From assembly GCA_963853835.1 (NCBI GenBank), contig OY970820.1, forward strand, positions 23,439,873-23,503,872: a DNA stretch of 64,000 nucleotides. The letters run 5' to 3'. Source of the DNA: Calendula officinalis. Lineage: Eukaryota > Streptophyta > Magnoliopsida > Asterales > Asteraceae. Below the pieces are notes generated by a model. That model was not told the origin of the DNA. It saw only the letters and a program-made list of their open reading frames with translations, and did not search any database. Within the stretch, counting starts at the first letter, position 1. Every line of letters begins with the position of its first letter. Of this stretch, positions 1-10,599 are shown one piece after another. Both the position numbers and the translations under genes were made by a program.

Positions 1-78
1 CAGTCATGTGTCTCGAGCAACCACTGTCTAAGTACCAGACATGTTTGCTTTCATCACCCTGCACATAAAATAGAAGAG

Positions 79-2511
79 TTAGTTCTTTTTGGGAACCCAC
101 ACTTCGGTGGCTCCTTGTGACTTCCCGTTAGGACTCACAGAAGTTGGCTTTTCAGTAGGCTCACATACTGAAGTTGGGGAAGGTCTCATGCGTGTACTGT
201 CACACTCACTTGCCATGTGCCCACGATCTCCACACTTATAACATTTTCTGTTTCTTTGAAGTGGAGTAGAGGGCGAGGCAATAGGATTGGGAACTGGACC
301 CAAAATCCCTTTCATTTTCTGATTATCAGAGATAGTCAGAGTTTGAACGAGTGATGTCAGCTTGCTGACCTTTCCTTTCAGCCGTCTGACAGACACGGCT
401 GAAGAAGGACTTGGAGTATTCTTAGGAATACTCTTACCTTTGTTCTTTGCAGCTCGAGTACGAACTCCAACTGGCTCACCCTTGGAGGGTGTAAGAACAG
501 TTTTCTTTCCTGCTGTCCTTCTAGTCTTCTGCTGAGATTTAGCAGATGAGACAGCAGGGGCTGAACCCAGGATAGATTTTCTTGGTTCAACAATTACTAC
601 AGTAGGTGTCCTGACTATCATGGCAGAGGAGTCAGTCGATGAATCTTCACCAGTAGCTTCAGAAGGGTTTTCTGAGGACATCTCGGTAGCATAGGTTTTG
701 GTGGACCTTACAAAGGAACCAAAAACCAACTCTTCAGCTGGCACAGAAGCATCAGCTGACGAGTAGTACAGATCATCTGTACTGTTGTCAGGTACAGCGG
801 CTGCAGCAAGGAAATCTCCTCCTAGTATAGCTTGTACTTGACTAGGGATTTGTGAGTTAACACATTCACTCACACGTTTGGATGAACGAGACCATGATTC
901 ACAAATATTTTTAATTGCTTCAAGTTCTTTAACTTTTTCACTTAGATCATGTTGAAGAACTGAGTTAATAAATTTTATTTCAGAAAGTTCTTCTTTTAAA
1001 GTTTTGTGGTCAATTAAACGTTCTTTTAAAAATGCATTTTCACATAGAATAGCACTATGTTTATCCAAACATTCACCTTTCAGCTGATCAATGAAGTGCA
1101 AGTCACAAATAATGGAATCAACAATATCTTTAGCTTTAGTAGCCTCAGCAGAGATTAGAGAGGTTACCTTTTTATGAACAATGTTGACCCATTTATAGGA
1201 GCTAGCATCATCAGCTGTAATGCTTTCATCATCATTAGCACGAGCCATCAAACACATTGTGGCCATTTGTTCATCGTCATTAGATGAGCTGTCACCAGAG
1301 TCAGCCCAATCATGAGTTTCAGCTACAAGACCCTTGTCAGCAGTTTTGCCTTCAAGTGCCTTCTTTTCTTCTAGAATCTTTTTAGTGAAGGCTTGTAGTT
1401 TTTTGTATTTATCTTCAATGGACTCACCAGTTGAAGATGATGAACTAGCTTTCTTCTGCTTGCAGTCGTTAGCATAGTGTCCCTTCTTGTTGCAGTTGTA
1501 GCAAGTTATCTCAGAGATGTCAGGTGTACTTCCAGAAGGTCTAGAAGAAATAGCTGATGAGATAGATCTGCTACTCGAGCCTCTAGCTGAGGAGCCAGAC
1601 TTGTTTTTGAAGAATTTTCTTTTTTAACAAGTAAGGCCAGCTCAGATATAAGGGCATCGTTGTCTTCGTCTTCATCGACTTCTTCAATGCTGACTTCAGG
1701 CATGTTGAACAAACCAACAGCTGATGTGTTGTCAGCTTCATCATCTGATGGTGGATATTCGATTCTGCTAGGCTTGTGTAATGAGACAAGAGCAGTCGAA
1801 GATCCAGCGGAACTCACTTTAGAGTCCTTTGGAGGTTGAAATTTGTTGAGTACGGTTCTCTCATGGCTTAAAAACATACCATAGAGAGATGAAAGAGTAT
1901 AGTCTTTCAGAGTAGGAGATGCACTCATGCAAGTTATGATGGTAGCCCATTTAGAAGGTAAGGCTGCCATAAACTTACACATTTTGGACATATCGTCCTT
2001 ATCAACCCCATGAGACTTCAGCTCGTTTTAACAGAATGTTATAACGATTGAAAGTTTGAGCTATAGTCTCACTTGGCTTGGCTTTAAACAGTTCATAATC
2101 ATGTATGAGCATGTTTATGTTATGTTCACGCACAACAGATGTGCCTTCATAAACTTCAGCCAGCCGATCCCACATCTCTTTAACTGAGTCACAAAACTGA
2201 ATATTGTGATACAGTTCATCACCAACTGCTTGAAAAAGCATATCTCGACCCTTGTTCTCAAGATGAACAAGACGTTTTTCAACGTCTGTCCACTGAGCCT
2301 CAGACTTCACCACATAGTGTTCTAGTGTTTCAGAAGTACCAGGAATAAGGGTTTTGGGAACATATTTTCCTATCGTGATGTTATCTTGGAGTTTTAGGTG
2401 ATAGGTAACCATGTGGGACAACATACGGGTTTTCCACATGGGGTAGTTGGTTTGAGTGAGTTTGGGGGGTTTTCCAGATGATGGAAGATCTGATGATGTA
2501 GGTTCAGCCAT
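79..2511 (-). pseudogene. gag: Gag of element A, two frameshifts
   Basis: Reading starts at the ATG at 2511 (MAEPTSSDLP...). The N-terminal half has the copia Gag/UBN2 pattern (YPMWKTRM, W..L...YEG). The frame breaks near 2030 at an A-run in an N-I-L-L stretch, and again near 1615-1627 at an A/T-run. Beyond these, two CCHC zinc knuckles are visible: one at 1503-1462 (CYNCNKKGHYANDC) and one at about 240-199 (CYKCGDRGHMASEC), with a long charged coiled-coil-like region between. It ends ...VWVPKKN-stop at 79. Pol residues resume in the -1 frame about 20 bases later. Gag coats the RNA genome in cytoplasmic particles. Both frame breaks sit in homopolymers, so either decay or assembly error could explain them. 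Confidence 0.85.
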
Positions 2512-2551
2512 AACAGATGCTCAAAATTGATGGAAGTCAATTTTGACACCC

Positions 2552-2563
2552 GTTCTGATACCA
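2552..2563 (-). promoter_or_regulatory. Primer-binding site, initiator Met tRNA type (element A)
   Basis: Minus-strand TGGTATCAGAAC begins two bases after the LTR end. It matches the 3' end of plant initiator Met tRNA (TGGTATCAGAGC) except for one base, and it fixes the element orientation. Confidence 0.85.
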
Positions 2564-2565
2564 GT

Positions 2566-3521
2566 TGTTGGATCCCAACAACACAAACGTGTTGCGTTAT
2601 GACCGAGTAACGAAGATATGATAAGTAAGCAACAAGATTTCAATGATTAAGAGTTTATTAAAACAACTTAATACAGTACAAAGTTTGCGGAAATAGATAG
2701 TACAAAACTAACTAAAACTCTATACTTGAAATGACACTTTAGACCGCTCAAACTAGAAGAGTATATGCTGAGAGTTATATCAGCTGATACAAACAGCTGA
2801 TATTAATGCCTTACTAATAACTATGGAGGAGTTTATACTTAGACAAATAACTAACTCTCAGAGAATGTTCTTGTGCTATGATTTCTAAAGGTGTTGTAAA
2901 TGCAAGCATTTACGTCTGTATTTATAGCCTAAGATCCATGTTCCTTAGTCCACAAGTTTGACGACGTGTAAACATATTATTCGTCGATGTGGACTTGTCA
3001 ATGGATCATTAAATGCTCTTGCACAAGTTATTGTCACAAGTGTACTTTGTGTCAACTACTTCCGGTACCCTTTCTGACGCACAGTGAAAGGTGTACTACA
3101 CAAGTACAGAAATAGTTGACTTTCTCTTTACATGCTTGAGGGACAAACGATGATAATGTACTGACATTATCTTCTATTCCAGAATAGAAGATCTTCATCG
3201 TTTTCTTCTTCTTTGAGCGGGAAAGGGAAATGTTCAAGGTGTCAATGAACATTTCCTTTAAGTCTTTATCTGCAGCAGGTACTATTAGCTGAATCCACAA
3301 TCAGCTGAATAGTCTTCTTCTTGTCTTTGTCCTTTGGTCATAGACTTCGAATGAACTCTCGTTAATAGCTGCTGATTTGACTTGTATCATAAAGCTAAGT
3401 ACGTACTCAGCTGAAGGTTTATTGTATATACTTGCTTCAGCTGAGATACTTACTTCAGCTGTTATTTATTCTTCTTGGCTATCAATCATCAAATCTTATT
3501 TACTTAGTCTTGGGACTAACA
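2566..3521 (-). repeat. 5' LTR of element A (956 bp)
   Basis: On the minus strand it starts TGTTAGTCCC and ends GGATCCAACA, the usual TG...CA ends, and directly abuts the tRNA primer site. A TATA box lies inside it. The word CAGCTG, usually as TCAGCTGA, occurs six times (2781, 2794, 3302, 3408, 3438, 3455). The partner LTR is outside the window, so the right edge is inferred from the terminal motif and from the resumption of element B homology at 3522. Confidence 0.75.
2919..2926 (-). promoter_or_regulatory. TATA box in LTR of element A
   Basis: Minus-strand TATAAATA in the middle of the LTR, correctly oriented to drive transcription towards gag. Confidence 0.5.
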
Positions 3522-4306
3522 AAGATTATTGATGGTGAGGCTCAACAAGTTGAGATCACTAAGGGGGAGAAGGATCACATACAGGGTATGATTGATCATT
3601 CAATTGCAGCAGCAGCAGCCTCCCTCCTAAACCTTAGAGAAGCTCATGGTGAAACAGGTCAAAGTTTTGGTGAAGACCTGAATAGAGGAGTTAGAAGTAT
3701 GGATGAAGATGTGTTTGTGTCTGCAAATCAATCCCTAACAGCAGAGCAAATACGTTCTCCAGTTACTACTGAAGTCATGGAAACTACTGATCCCATGGAT
3801 ATTAATGAAGCTAAAGAACAAACAGAGGTTGTTACTACTGATCCCATTGATGAAGAAACAACATCAGTAGTGAAGATCCCAACAACAGAAATAAACATTC
3901 CAGTTACTACTGATACTTAACAGAAATGATAGATGCTGCATTCTATCCAGATGACTATCCTGAGAGGTTCACAAGTACAGAAAATGTTTATGCTTGGAAT
4001 GTACTTCCTACTGTGAACATGTACTTCTTTGAAAGAACAAGTAAAAAATGTGAACTATATTTGTATGAAAGAGAATATCCTCACTCAGAAGAAACTATGT
4101 TTCAAATCACCACCTGTTCATTTATGAAACCTCATGATCTTGCAATGTTTCAAGAAAAGTACAACTACTTTGTGAAAAGAAACAGTAAATACATTATTGC
4201 ACAGAGGAAACAACAAAACAAACAGACAATAGAAGGTGATCGAAGAAGAGCTAATCTATTAGAAGAGAAAAAGAAGAAAGAGGAAGAAGAAAAGAAACTT
4301 GATTGA
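3522..4306 (+). pseudogene. 3' ORF of Sirevirus-like element B, internally deleted
   Basis: Two open pieces are recognisable against the related copy on the minus strand. The first, 3522-3920, contains an Ala-rich S-I-A-A-A-A-A-S-L-L-N-L motif and then many Thr-Thr-Asp repeats encoded by ACTACTGAT. The second, 3926-4306 (MIDAAFYPDDYPERF...), ends in a Lys/Glu-rich tail. About 1.1 kb present between the equivalent blocks in the other copy (roughly 56440 to 55330) is missing here, and the two pieces are in different frames. The product occupies the env-like position downstream of pol in Sireviruses; its role is unknown. Confidence 0.75.
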
Positions 4307-4326
4307 TTCAAAGTGAATTAATAAGT

Positions 4327-4338
4327 TTAGGGGGAGAT
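4327..4338 (+). promoter_or_regulatory. Polypurine tract of element B
   Basis: The sequence TTTAGGGGGAGA lies immediately before the LTR start. The same purine tract precedes the LTR of the related minus-strand element (42537-42549). It is the expected plus-strand DNA primer. Confidence 0.8.
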
Positions 4339-4821
4339 TGTTAGGATATAAGCATTCTATTACTGATGCTGCAGTTAGTACTGATGAAGACTTAATGAAA
4401 TTAGTACTGATGGGGCAGAAAAGCAAAGTTACTACTGATCTTGGAGTTAATACTTGGCGATGGCAAATACTACTGATGTCTATTTTTGGTACTGGTCGTG
4501 TCCGAGATTCTAGTTTAGTTAGTTTAGAATGCATATCTTTTTGTAATTCAATTGTAATCGTATCCTAGAATAACTAGGTTAAATGTTTAGGCTTCAAGAA
4601 CTATTATATATAGTTCCTTACGAATTGTAAACGTACATGTGTATTGATCGATAATTAATATGCATTGAAGCTTTTTGTGATAAACTGTGTTCTTGATCAT
4701 TCTTATTCGATTACAGTTTACATTGTTCTTAATCAAATAACAAGAGTGTTAATCCGCTGTAACTTCTCTTTATTAGTAGATTTGTGATTCAATAACTTGT
4801 TTGAGTTATTCGATCCTGACA
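4339..4821 (+). repeat. 3' LTR of element B (483 bp)
   Basis: It starts TGTTAGGATATAAGC and ends TTCGATCCTGACA. It aligns in inverse orientation with 42030-42536, which starts and ends the same way. It includes a TATATATAG box near 4607-4615 and several copies of TACTGATG or TACTACTGAT. Confidence 0.8.
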
Positions 4822-7249
4822 GCTTCCAACTTACTCGTTTGTTGCTCATATCACTTCCTCTCCGGCTCATCTTTTCCAGGTTAGATTTACTTCCATTCTT
4901 ATATGAGCTAGATTGAAATAATAGTTTGTGTAAATTGATTAATCTGGAGGTCATTTGTAATTAAAATTTGTATCTTACCATGTAACACATATTAGGTGTT
5001 TAATGAAATGCCTAGGTGACATGTGTTTCATGAAACGCCCTCATTGTTCTAAAACTTATACACTGTGGGTATTAATTTTAATGCTCAGCCTTTTATCATT
5101 GGACATGCTTAAGGAATTTCTCATGAGAGTTTACTCTGGTCCTTCTCATTTTTATTTGAATTTCAGGGTATTGTGTTATATATCAGCCTCTGCAAACATC
5201 AGCTTTGTGAACGAGCATTCAGGTGTTATAAGTTAATATGGTTTTCATGGACGGCCGGTGAGTATTTTGTTGGATTCGGTTTCGTCCTTTCTATTGTTTA
5301 GTACGTGTTCCGACAAATTAAACATTTACGAAAAGATAAAACTTTTTGACAAAAAGTGTTCCAAATACTACCTGTTTGACAAAAAAAAAAATATAAAAAT
5401 AAAAATACTACCTGTTTGGACTAATAGCCATAACTCCCGAAGGAAGAAAAAAACTAAGACGGTGCAAACAAAACAAAGGGGGTGCATCATAGTTTTAGGA
5501 CACAAATAGGAAACTTAAGAAAAGTAGAAAAAAGAGAAATATCTCAAAATGGGTTGAAGACCTTAATGGGCCAAAGGTGTTATGATGCTTAGCCATGTTG
5601 CAATGCTGGTACCTATTGGGTTGATATAACTTTAGAGCCCACACTTTTATTGAAGCTTTTTGACTAGGTCTAATAAGTCAATGACTTTATTCTTTTCTGA
5701 TGGTTGACCGACCTATTTGCATGTTTGGTTCAAATATCTATAAAAAGTTCTTGCATATGCTTTTATTTACTTTTGGTTCAAGTCTCTATATATATAACAA
5801 GGAATTAACCCATATATATATAAAACCACAAGAGTGATGTTTAGTGGACAGAGCTTAATATCCAGAAAAGGTTAAATTATGAAGTAGTTTGTAATATCTT
5901 CAATAGATAGACAGACAGACGCCAAGACATAATTAAGGCGGTCATTTTCTGCACATTTAGGAGCTTCTGTATGGAAGATGAATCTAGTTACAAACATTTG
6001 TCTGTAACATGAATCTAGTTATAAATTGCTTTTGTCCTTAAAAGACCATTTGGCTTCGAGTCTTTTTCTACCTCTTCTTCCCATACTCAATGTTCATTTC
6101 TTTCCCCGACAGCCAAAGGGGACCAATGTCTCCTGTTTTTGTTTCTTTAGGTTTGGTTTAGAATCAAATTTTGTTGATTTACTTAAAATATTATTCCCAC
6201 AAGTTAAGATTTCATCATTTGGACCCACATCGTTGTGGTGTAGAATGTATAATCAATCACATGCAATATGTCTAGATATTATAACATAGAAAATTTGTAT
6301 TATTTCTATAATATTTCTACTTTTACGTTTCTACACATAAAATAATGAATCATAATTTACGATTTATTTCTATAAGTAAGAAAATATAAACCAAATGAAT
6401 AAGAGAATTAATTTTTTTGAATCATTCATTAATAATCTAAGTCAAACTAAAGTTGTTTTACATTTGTACCAATAATTAATGATTCTATTATCCATTCCAT
6501 AATTAAATGTAAGGATATAAATGCCAAATAATTTTAATTTGACTTCAATGAAATACAATGTGCCTTTAATAAATTAATTTCCAACAGAATTTAAACCCTA
6601 TATATAATTTTGTTCCAACATAATTTTAAATTTAAAGATAAGATTGTCCACTTCCTTTAAATTTTCTTGTAAGAATAAATTGATTTCTTGATCAAATCAT
6701 CACCTTAAAATTATAGACAAATAAAATTTAATGATTTTATTTTCTTAATCTCATTATTTGATTTTGACATATGTATTGATCAAATAAATAAAAAGATATG
6801 CGAGAAAGAATTAGTATTCAATCTCTATAACATATTATCTCGTTCCATTTCTTCTAGGCATCTAATATTTTTTTTTTACCGAAGCTTAATTATATGATGC
6901 GGGAAATATAGAATAAAGGTATGGTCGTGGAAATCAGATATGACCATATGGGCATATTTGATCATGTCTACGCGTAAATGCAAACGAGTCGATTTAAATT
7001 ATATGATGAGAAAAGAATATAATGATCATGATCATACTATTCGTTTATCATCCCAATGCGACTTCATAGCATGGAATAAACTATAAATATAATTTAAGAT
7101 AAGGGACCGGTATATGCCTGGTCTTTTATAATACAAAAAAAAAAATAAAATTACATGCGACATTACATCATGTGTAGGGTTAACATTTGTCGTTTATACC
7201 CCTTTAATTTATTGCACTAAGGACCACATAATAATTGTGTTTTTCTTGT
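4822..7249. other. Intergenic, no supported gene
   Basis: AT-rich sequence between element B and the MAKR6 promoter. Short open frames here have no recognisable domain. A small GACA run lies at about 5910. I see no LTR, TIR or RNA gene. Confidence 0.5.
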
Positions 7250-7258
7250 TATATATAG
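7250..7258 (+). promoter_or_regulatory. TATA box of the MAKR6-like gene
   Basis: TATATATAG about 60 bases before the ATG at 7318, leaving room for a 5' UTR of roughly 30 bases. Confidence 0.5.
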
Positions 7259-7317
7259 TTTAGGATTAGGATTTCCATGAAACATATCAAGCACTAAATA
7301 GAGTTTATATATTCACC

Positions 7318-7929
7318 ATGGAAACTTCGAACTCACTCTCCGTTGATAGCTTCTCGTACTCTTGGTTAGCAAACCAAAACCCGTCTCACGAAAGTCCAAA
7401 TTGTTCTTTTAGAGCCTCGTTTGATGCAGCCGATGGTGCTTCCTTCATTGAGATGGACCCGAATCTTACACCCTCGAAAAGATTTCTGGTTCATCCCGAA
7501 TTCAACTTTGATGTGCCAACATCTCAATCCCGGCCGGCTCTTGTTCATGCGGATAAGCTAATCTCAAACGGTCTCGTGCTTCCCGTGAATCCATCTATAC
7601 ACACCATTCATGTTTCTTCACCCTCTTCGGCCACTCAAGAGGAGGGGCATTTTCGTAAAAGCCGTTCATTGTCATTACGCAAGTGTAATAGACTGCCGAA
7701 ACGAATCATACAAAAATATATGGATTTGATTAGGCCATTTTGGTGTAGAATGAGACGGGGAAGGTCGGATAGTAGAAGAGTGCAAGGGGTCGAGATCGAG
7801 AATTGGGAATGTTCGAGTGCTTCTCGACCTAGGACAAGTTGGGCGGATAACCGTCGAATATCTTGTGATTCGGAGAGCTCGATTCATGAGGCAGTTGTAC
7901 ATTGCAAGAAAACCATTGGTATGGAATAG
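7318..7929 (+). CDS. MAKR6: Probable membrane-associated kinase regulator 6 (MAKR6-like)
   Basis: Single-exon ORF of 203 residues. The N-terminus (METSNSLSVDSFSYSWL) carries the S-F-S-Y-S-W-L signature, followed by S-F-R-A-S-F-D-A and S-F-I-E-M-D-P, all typical of MAKR6. Residues about 113-145 are rich in Arg/Lys (R-K-S-R-S-L-S-L-R-K), which in the BKI1/MAKR family mediates plasma-membrane binding. The C-terminus has a conserved S-I-H-E-A-V-V-H-C-K-K segment. Family members (known biology) bind receptor kinases such as BRI1 or TMK1 and modulate their signalling; MAKR6 itself is little characterised. The start is the first ATG after the TATA box. There are no frame breaks. Neighbouring DNA is non-coding, with a young LTR element about 700 bp downstream. 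Confidence 0.85.
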   Translation: METSNSLSVDSFSYSWLANQNPSHESPNCSFRASFDAADGASFIEMDPNLTPSKRFLVHPEFNFDVPTSQSRPALVHADKLISNGLVLPVNPSIHTIHVSSPSSATQEEGHFRKSRSLSLRKCNRLPKRIIQKYMDLIRPFWCRMRRGRSDSRRVQGVEIENWECSSASRPRTSWADNRRISCDSESSIHEAVVHCKKTIGME

Positions 7930-8640
7930 AGTTACTATGTAAAGTACGTCCATTATAGGTTTTACTTGGCATCGGTTTAACACCCGAGACCTAAAGATTA
8001 AATGTTCATTTTATCGTGTGAGTTGTTCTCTCGAGTCATATATATTTCGAGAAAGAATTAATCTTGATGACGCGCTCTAAAGCATACTTAATTATACCGC
8101 ATTTGATTTAATCTACTTTATAGCAACATATCGGTTCTCTCTATGAAACCATCTAAGCGGTCGCCTTTATTTTTGACTTTTTATTTTAAACGCTAGAAAC
8201 TCACACGACTGTTTTATTGGGACTGAACTCGCAAACTCTTAATTGATGAACTACTTATATACCGCTAGATCATCATATATTATCGGTAATAACCATATAT
8301 GTGAAATGTGACATGCTAGTCTCGTATTGGCTATATATGGATTAGATTATTAATAAATTATATCATGATATGAAGTTTGATTCCATATAACTTTCATAAA
8401 TAGATTTCTTGTCCCGCCAAAGCAAACAACTAAGAAAAGGTTGGATATATAGGACCACAGGCATGTCACGTGGAATGTATACGCAACATTTGAAACCCCG
8501 TTTTGAGAGAGACCATTCAAGGGAGCACATAGTTGAAATCGACAATGATAAAGTGTGATAGCGAGAAACAACCAAGGAAGGAGCTGTATTGCAAGGTTTT
8601 CGGTTTGGGGTCGTTTAATTTATAAGACATGTTGCATTAT
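7930..8640. other. 3' flank of MAKR6, no gene seen
   Basis: Presumed 3' UTR and intergenic DNA up to the LTR element. Short overlapping minus-strand frames at 8350-8575 have no recognisable domain. Confidence 0.5.
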
Positions 8641-9135
8641 TGTTAGGAATATTATTATTAATATTCATTAAAGATTTGATTATGTCAAAACTATTAAACT
8701 ACAAGGACCTAAGTCGATGATATGAAGTTCAAGATTCAAATAAAGATTTAGGAGATAATCATTAATGTAAAAAGATATAGTATATCTTTATTAGTTTAAA
8801 AGATTTAGCATTATCTTTTCCTTGTAAGTCTTAGGTTTTCTAGTATATAAAGAAACCTAATGACATAGAATTAGATGTTCTTGGAACCCACGTTTTAACG
8901 TGTTTTGTGTGTAAAACCTAAGTCTCAAGATCGTTTGATCCTGTTTAACGAAGAACCGTTCTATGTATTTATACATAGAATTGGGGCTTTTAATGATGAA
9001 AACTTGTTTAGCTATACAAAATATGTTTATCTAATTCCGCAATTTTGTTATTTGTATATGCTTATTCCAGATAAAGAACTAACTATTCTTGAGCCTAAAG
9101 ATCGACATTTATGAAGAGTTATTCAGAACTTGACA
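8641..9135 (+). repeat. 5' LTR (495 bp)
   Basis: Begins TGTTAGGAATATT and ends GAACTTGACA, followed by AT and the PBS. Contains AGTATATAAAG near 8841, a likely TATA box. Confidence 0.92.
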
Positions 9136-9137
9136 AT

Positions 9138-9149
9138 TGGTATCAGAGC
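9138..9149 (+). promoter_or_regulatory. Primer-binding site (initiator Met tRNA)
   Basis: TGGTATCAGAGC, two bases after the LTR end; exact match to the plant initiator Met tRNA 3' end. Confidence 0.92.
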
Positions 9150-9756
9150 ACGGTGGCTCAGATCTGGAATGAAACAAGAATTTATGTTCGCTTGAAGATA
9201 GTACGATCAAAATCATCATAGTGAAAGAGATGTCCGGCGATCAAACTGTGAAGTTACTACTAGAATACAATTTAATGTGGCCTCACAAATCACAAAGCGC
9301 CATATCCATGACCAATCACAATTCAATCTATTAAAAGAAATTATTGGCAAAGTTCAGTACGCAAGAAGAAAGAGAGAGAGATTTTGTGAAAGAGATTCTA
9401 ATTTGGCCTTGCTTCAATATTGTATTTTTCTACGATTCAAAACCCTTTTATCTCTCTAAAATCTTAAATTTAAACAGGGACCATCAAACTCGATGAAGAA
9501 GATGATGCATCGATTTAGTGTTAGGGTTCATCGAACATCGATTTAGGGGTTGAGTTCGAACCTCAGGTCATACCTTCCTATTTGCAGTTATCGATTTACA
9601 TATAGGTTCTTGATTATGTGTTCGCGTGGGAAGGAGAAAAAGGAAGGATATTGCAGTTAATCGATTGCATATAGGTTCTTGATGATGGTGTTCGCGTGAG
9701 AATGAGAAAAAGGAGGCGGACAGAGGGTGCCACAAAAACTTGTATATGTTTTTTTT

Positions 9757-9990
9757 TTACTACTGATCTTAAAAGTCACGATTACTACTGGTCAGTAGTA
9801 AAGCAAATTACTACTGCTATCAAATTACTACTGCAACTAAACACTACTGATCAGTAGGAGTTTATGTTTACTACTGATCACAATTTCGATTCTACTACTG
9901 ATCAGTAGGAATTCAATTTTTACTACTGATCCTTGGCTGTCCGAATTTAATACTGCTGCGTTGACTGATCAGTATTAATCAGTACTGACC
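9757..9990 (+). repeat. Cluster of TACTACTGAT / ATCAGTAGTA palindromic words
   Basis: About ten occurrences in 230 bp, several fused into the perfect palindrome CTACTGATCAGTAG (near 9843 and 9894). It lies in non-coding DNA. The same word occurs in coding and non-coding parts of the Sirevirus-like elements at 3522-4821 and 42030-64000. Confidence 0.85.
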
Positions 9991-10463
9991 GAAGAAAATT
10001 TTGAAGAAAATTTGATACTGATTTCTTCCTTTTGACTGATACATCATACTTTGGAAAGCATGACACACACCATGCTCATTCCATAACACGGTTTATTGAT
10101 TGTATCTGATAATAATGTGAAACGAATCACATTATTCACACACACAGGTTGAAGGCATGATAAAGATAAAGGAAAATTTTATTTGTTACATATTTGATCT
10201 TTATCAATTGATTACAGAAGATAATTGATTATATTTTATTTGAAAAAGAAGTTGAAAGTCTTACTACATAAGATGTTATGTATTGTTTTAACTGCAATTC
10301 AACCGAATCTTAACGAAAAGATCTGTTGAAGACTAAGATAAGCAAGTCCCTCATACAAGATATGAAGTTGCTGATTACTATATTTAGACGGAATGTGATG
10401 CTTAGTTTGAGTTTCTACTTCAACTTCAAATAGAAGATAGTTGATTTTCAATGTAATTAATAC

Positions 10464-10598
10464 AAGGGGAAGAAAAAGTGTTGATCATTTAAGGGGAAGT
10501 TCAAGTTTCTCGGATTGATTTGATTATGTCAAAAAGGGGAAGAGACTTGAAGATTCCTAGCTAATTCTATAAGTTTTGTCAAATCAAATAGGGGAAGA
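10464..10598 (+). repeat. Array of four polypurine tracts
   Basis: AGGGGAAG recurs near 10467, 10490, 10536 and 10590; the last one abuts the 3' LTR. Multiple polypurine tracts upstream of the 3' LTR are, as I recall, a Sirevirus hallmark. Confidence 0.75.
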
Positions 10599-10599
10599 T

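Larger units (their letters stand above)
1..3521 (-). mobile_element. Ty1/copia LTR retrotransposon, Sirevirus-like, 5' portion (element A)
   Basis: On the minus strand the order is LTR (3521-2566), primer-binding site, gag, then the first residues of the protease region (a D-S-G-C-S-R-H-M-T motif at about 3-34). The rest of pol and the 3' LTR lie left of the window. The long LTR, large gag with two CCHC knuckles and coiled-coil stretch suggest the Sirevirus group, by inference. The element interrupts element B: sequence homologous to B's 3' ORF resumes at 3522. Its target duplication cannot be verified because the other end is missing. Confidence 0.85.
3522..4821 (+). mobile_element. Sirevirus-like copia element B, 3' remnant
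   Basis: Plus-strand order: piece of the 3' ORF, polypurine tract, 3' LTR. It is the same family as the minus-strand element at 42030-64000: the stretch at 3522-3720 corresponds to minus-strand 57000-56800, and 3926-4306 corresponds to 55300-55103 plus 42756-42566. Its 5' part was separated by the insertion of element A and lies outside the window. Confidence 0.85.

Noticed and set aside
4733..4954. Minus-strand 73-residue frame at the element B LTR border
   Set aside because: It spans LTR and flank, with no domain and no promoter context.
7366..7983. Minus-strand frames over MAKR6
   Set aside because: They are shadows of the MAKR6 coding sequence.
9138..9149. Initiator-Met tRNA matches (also at 2552, 20685, 53976)
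   Set aside because: Only the 3' end of the tRNA is matched, next to LTRs; these are primer-binding sites, not tRNA genes.
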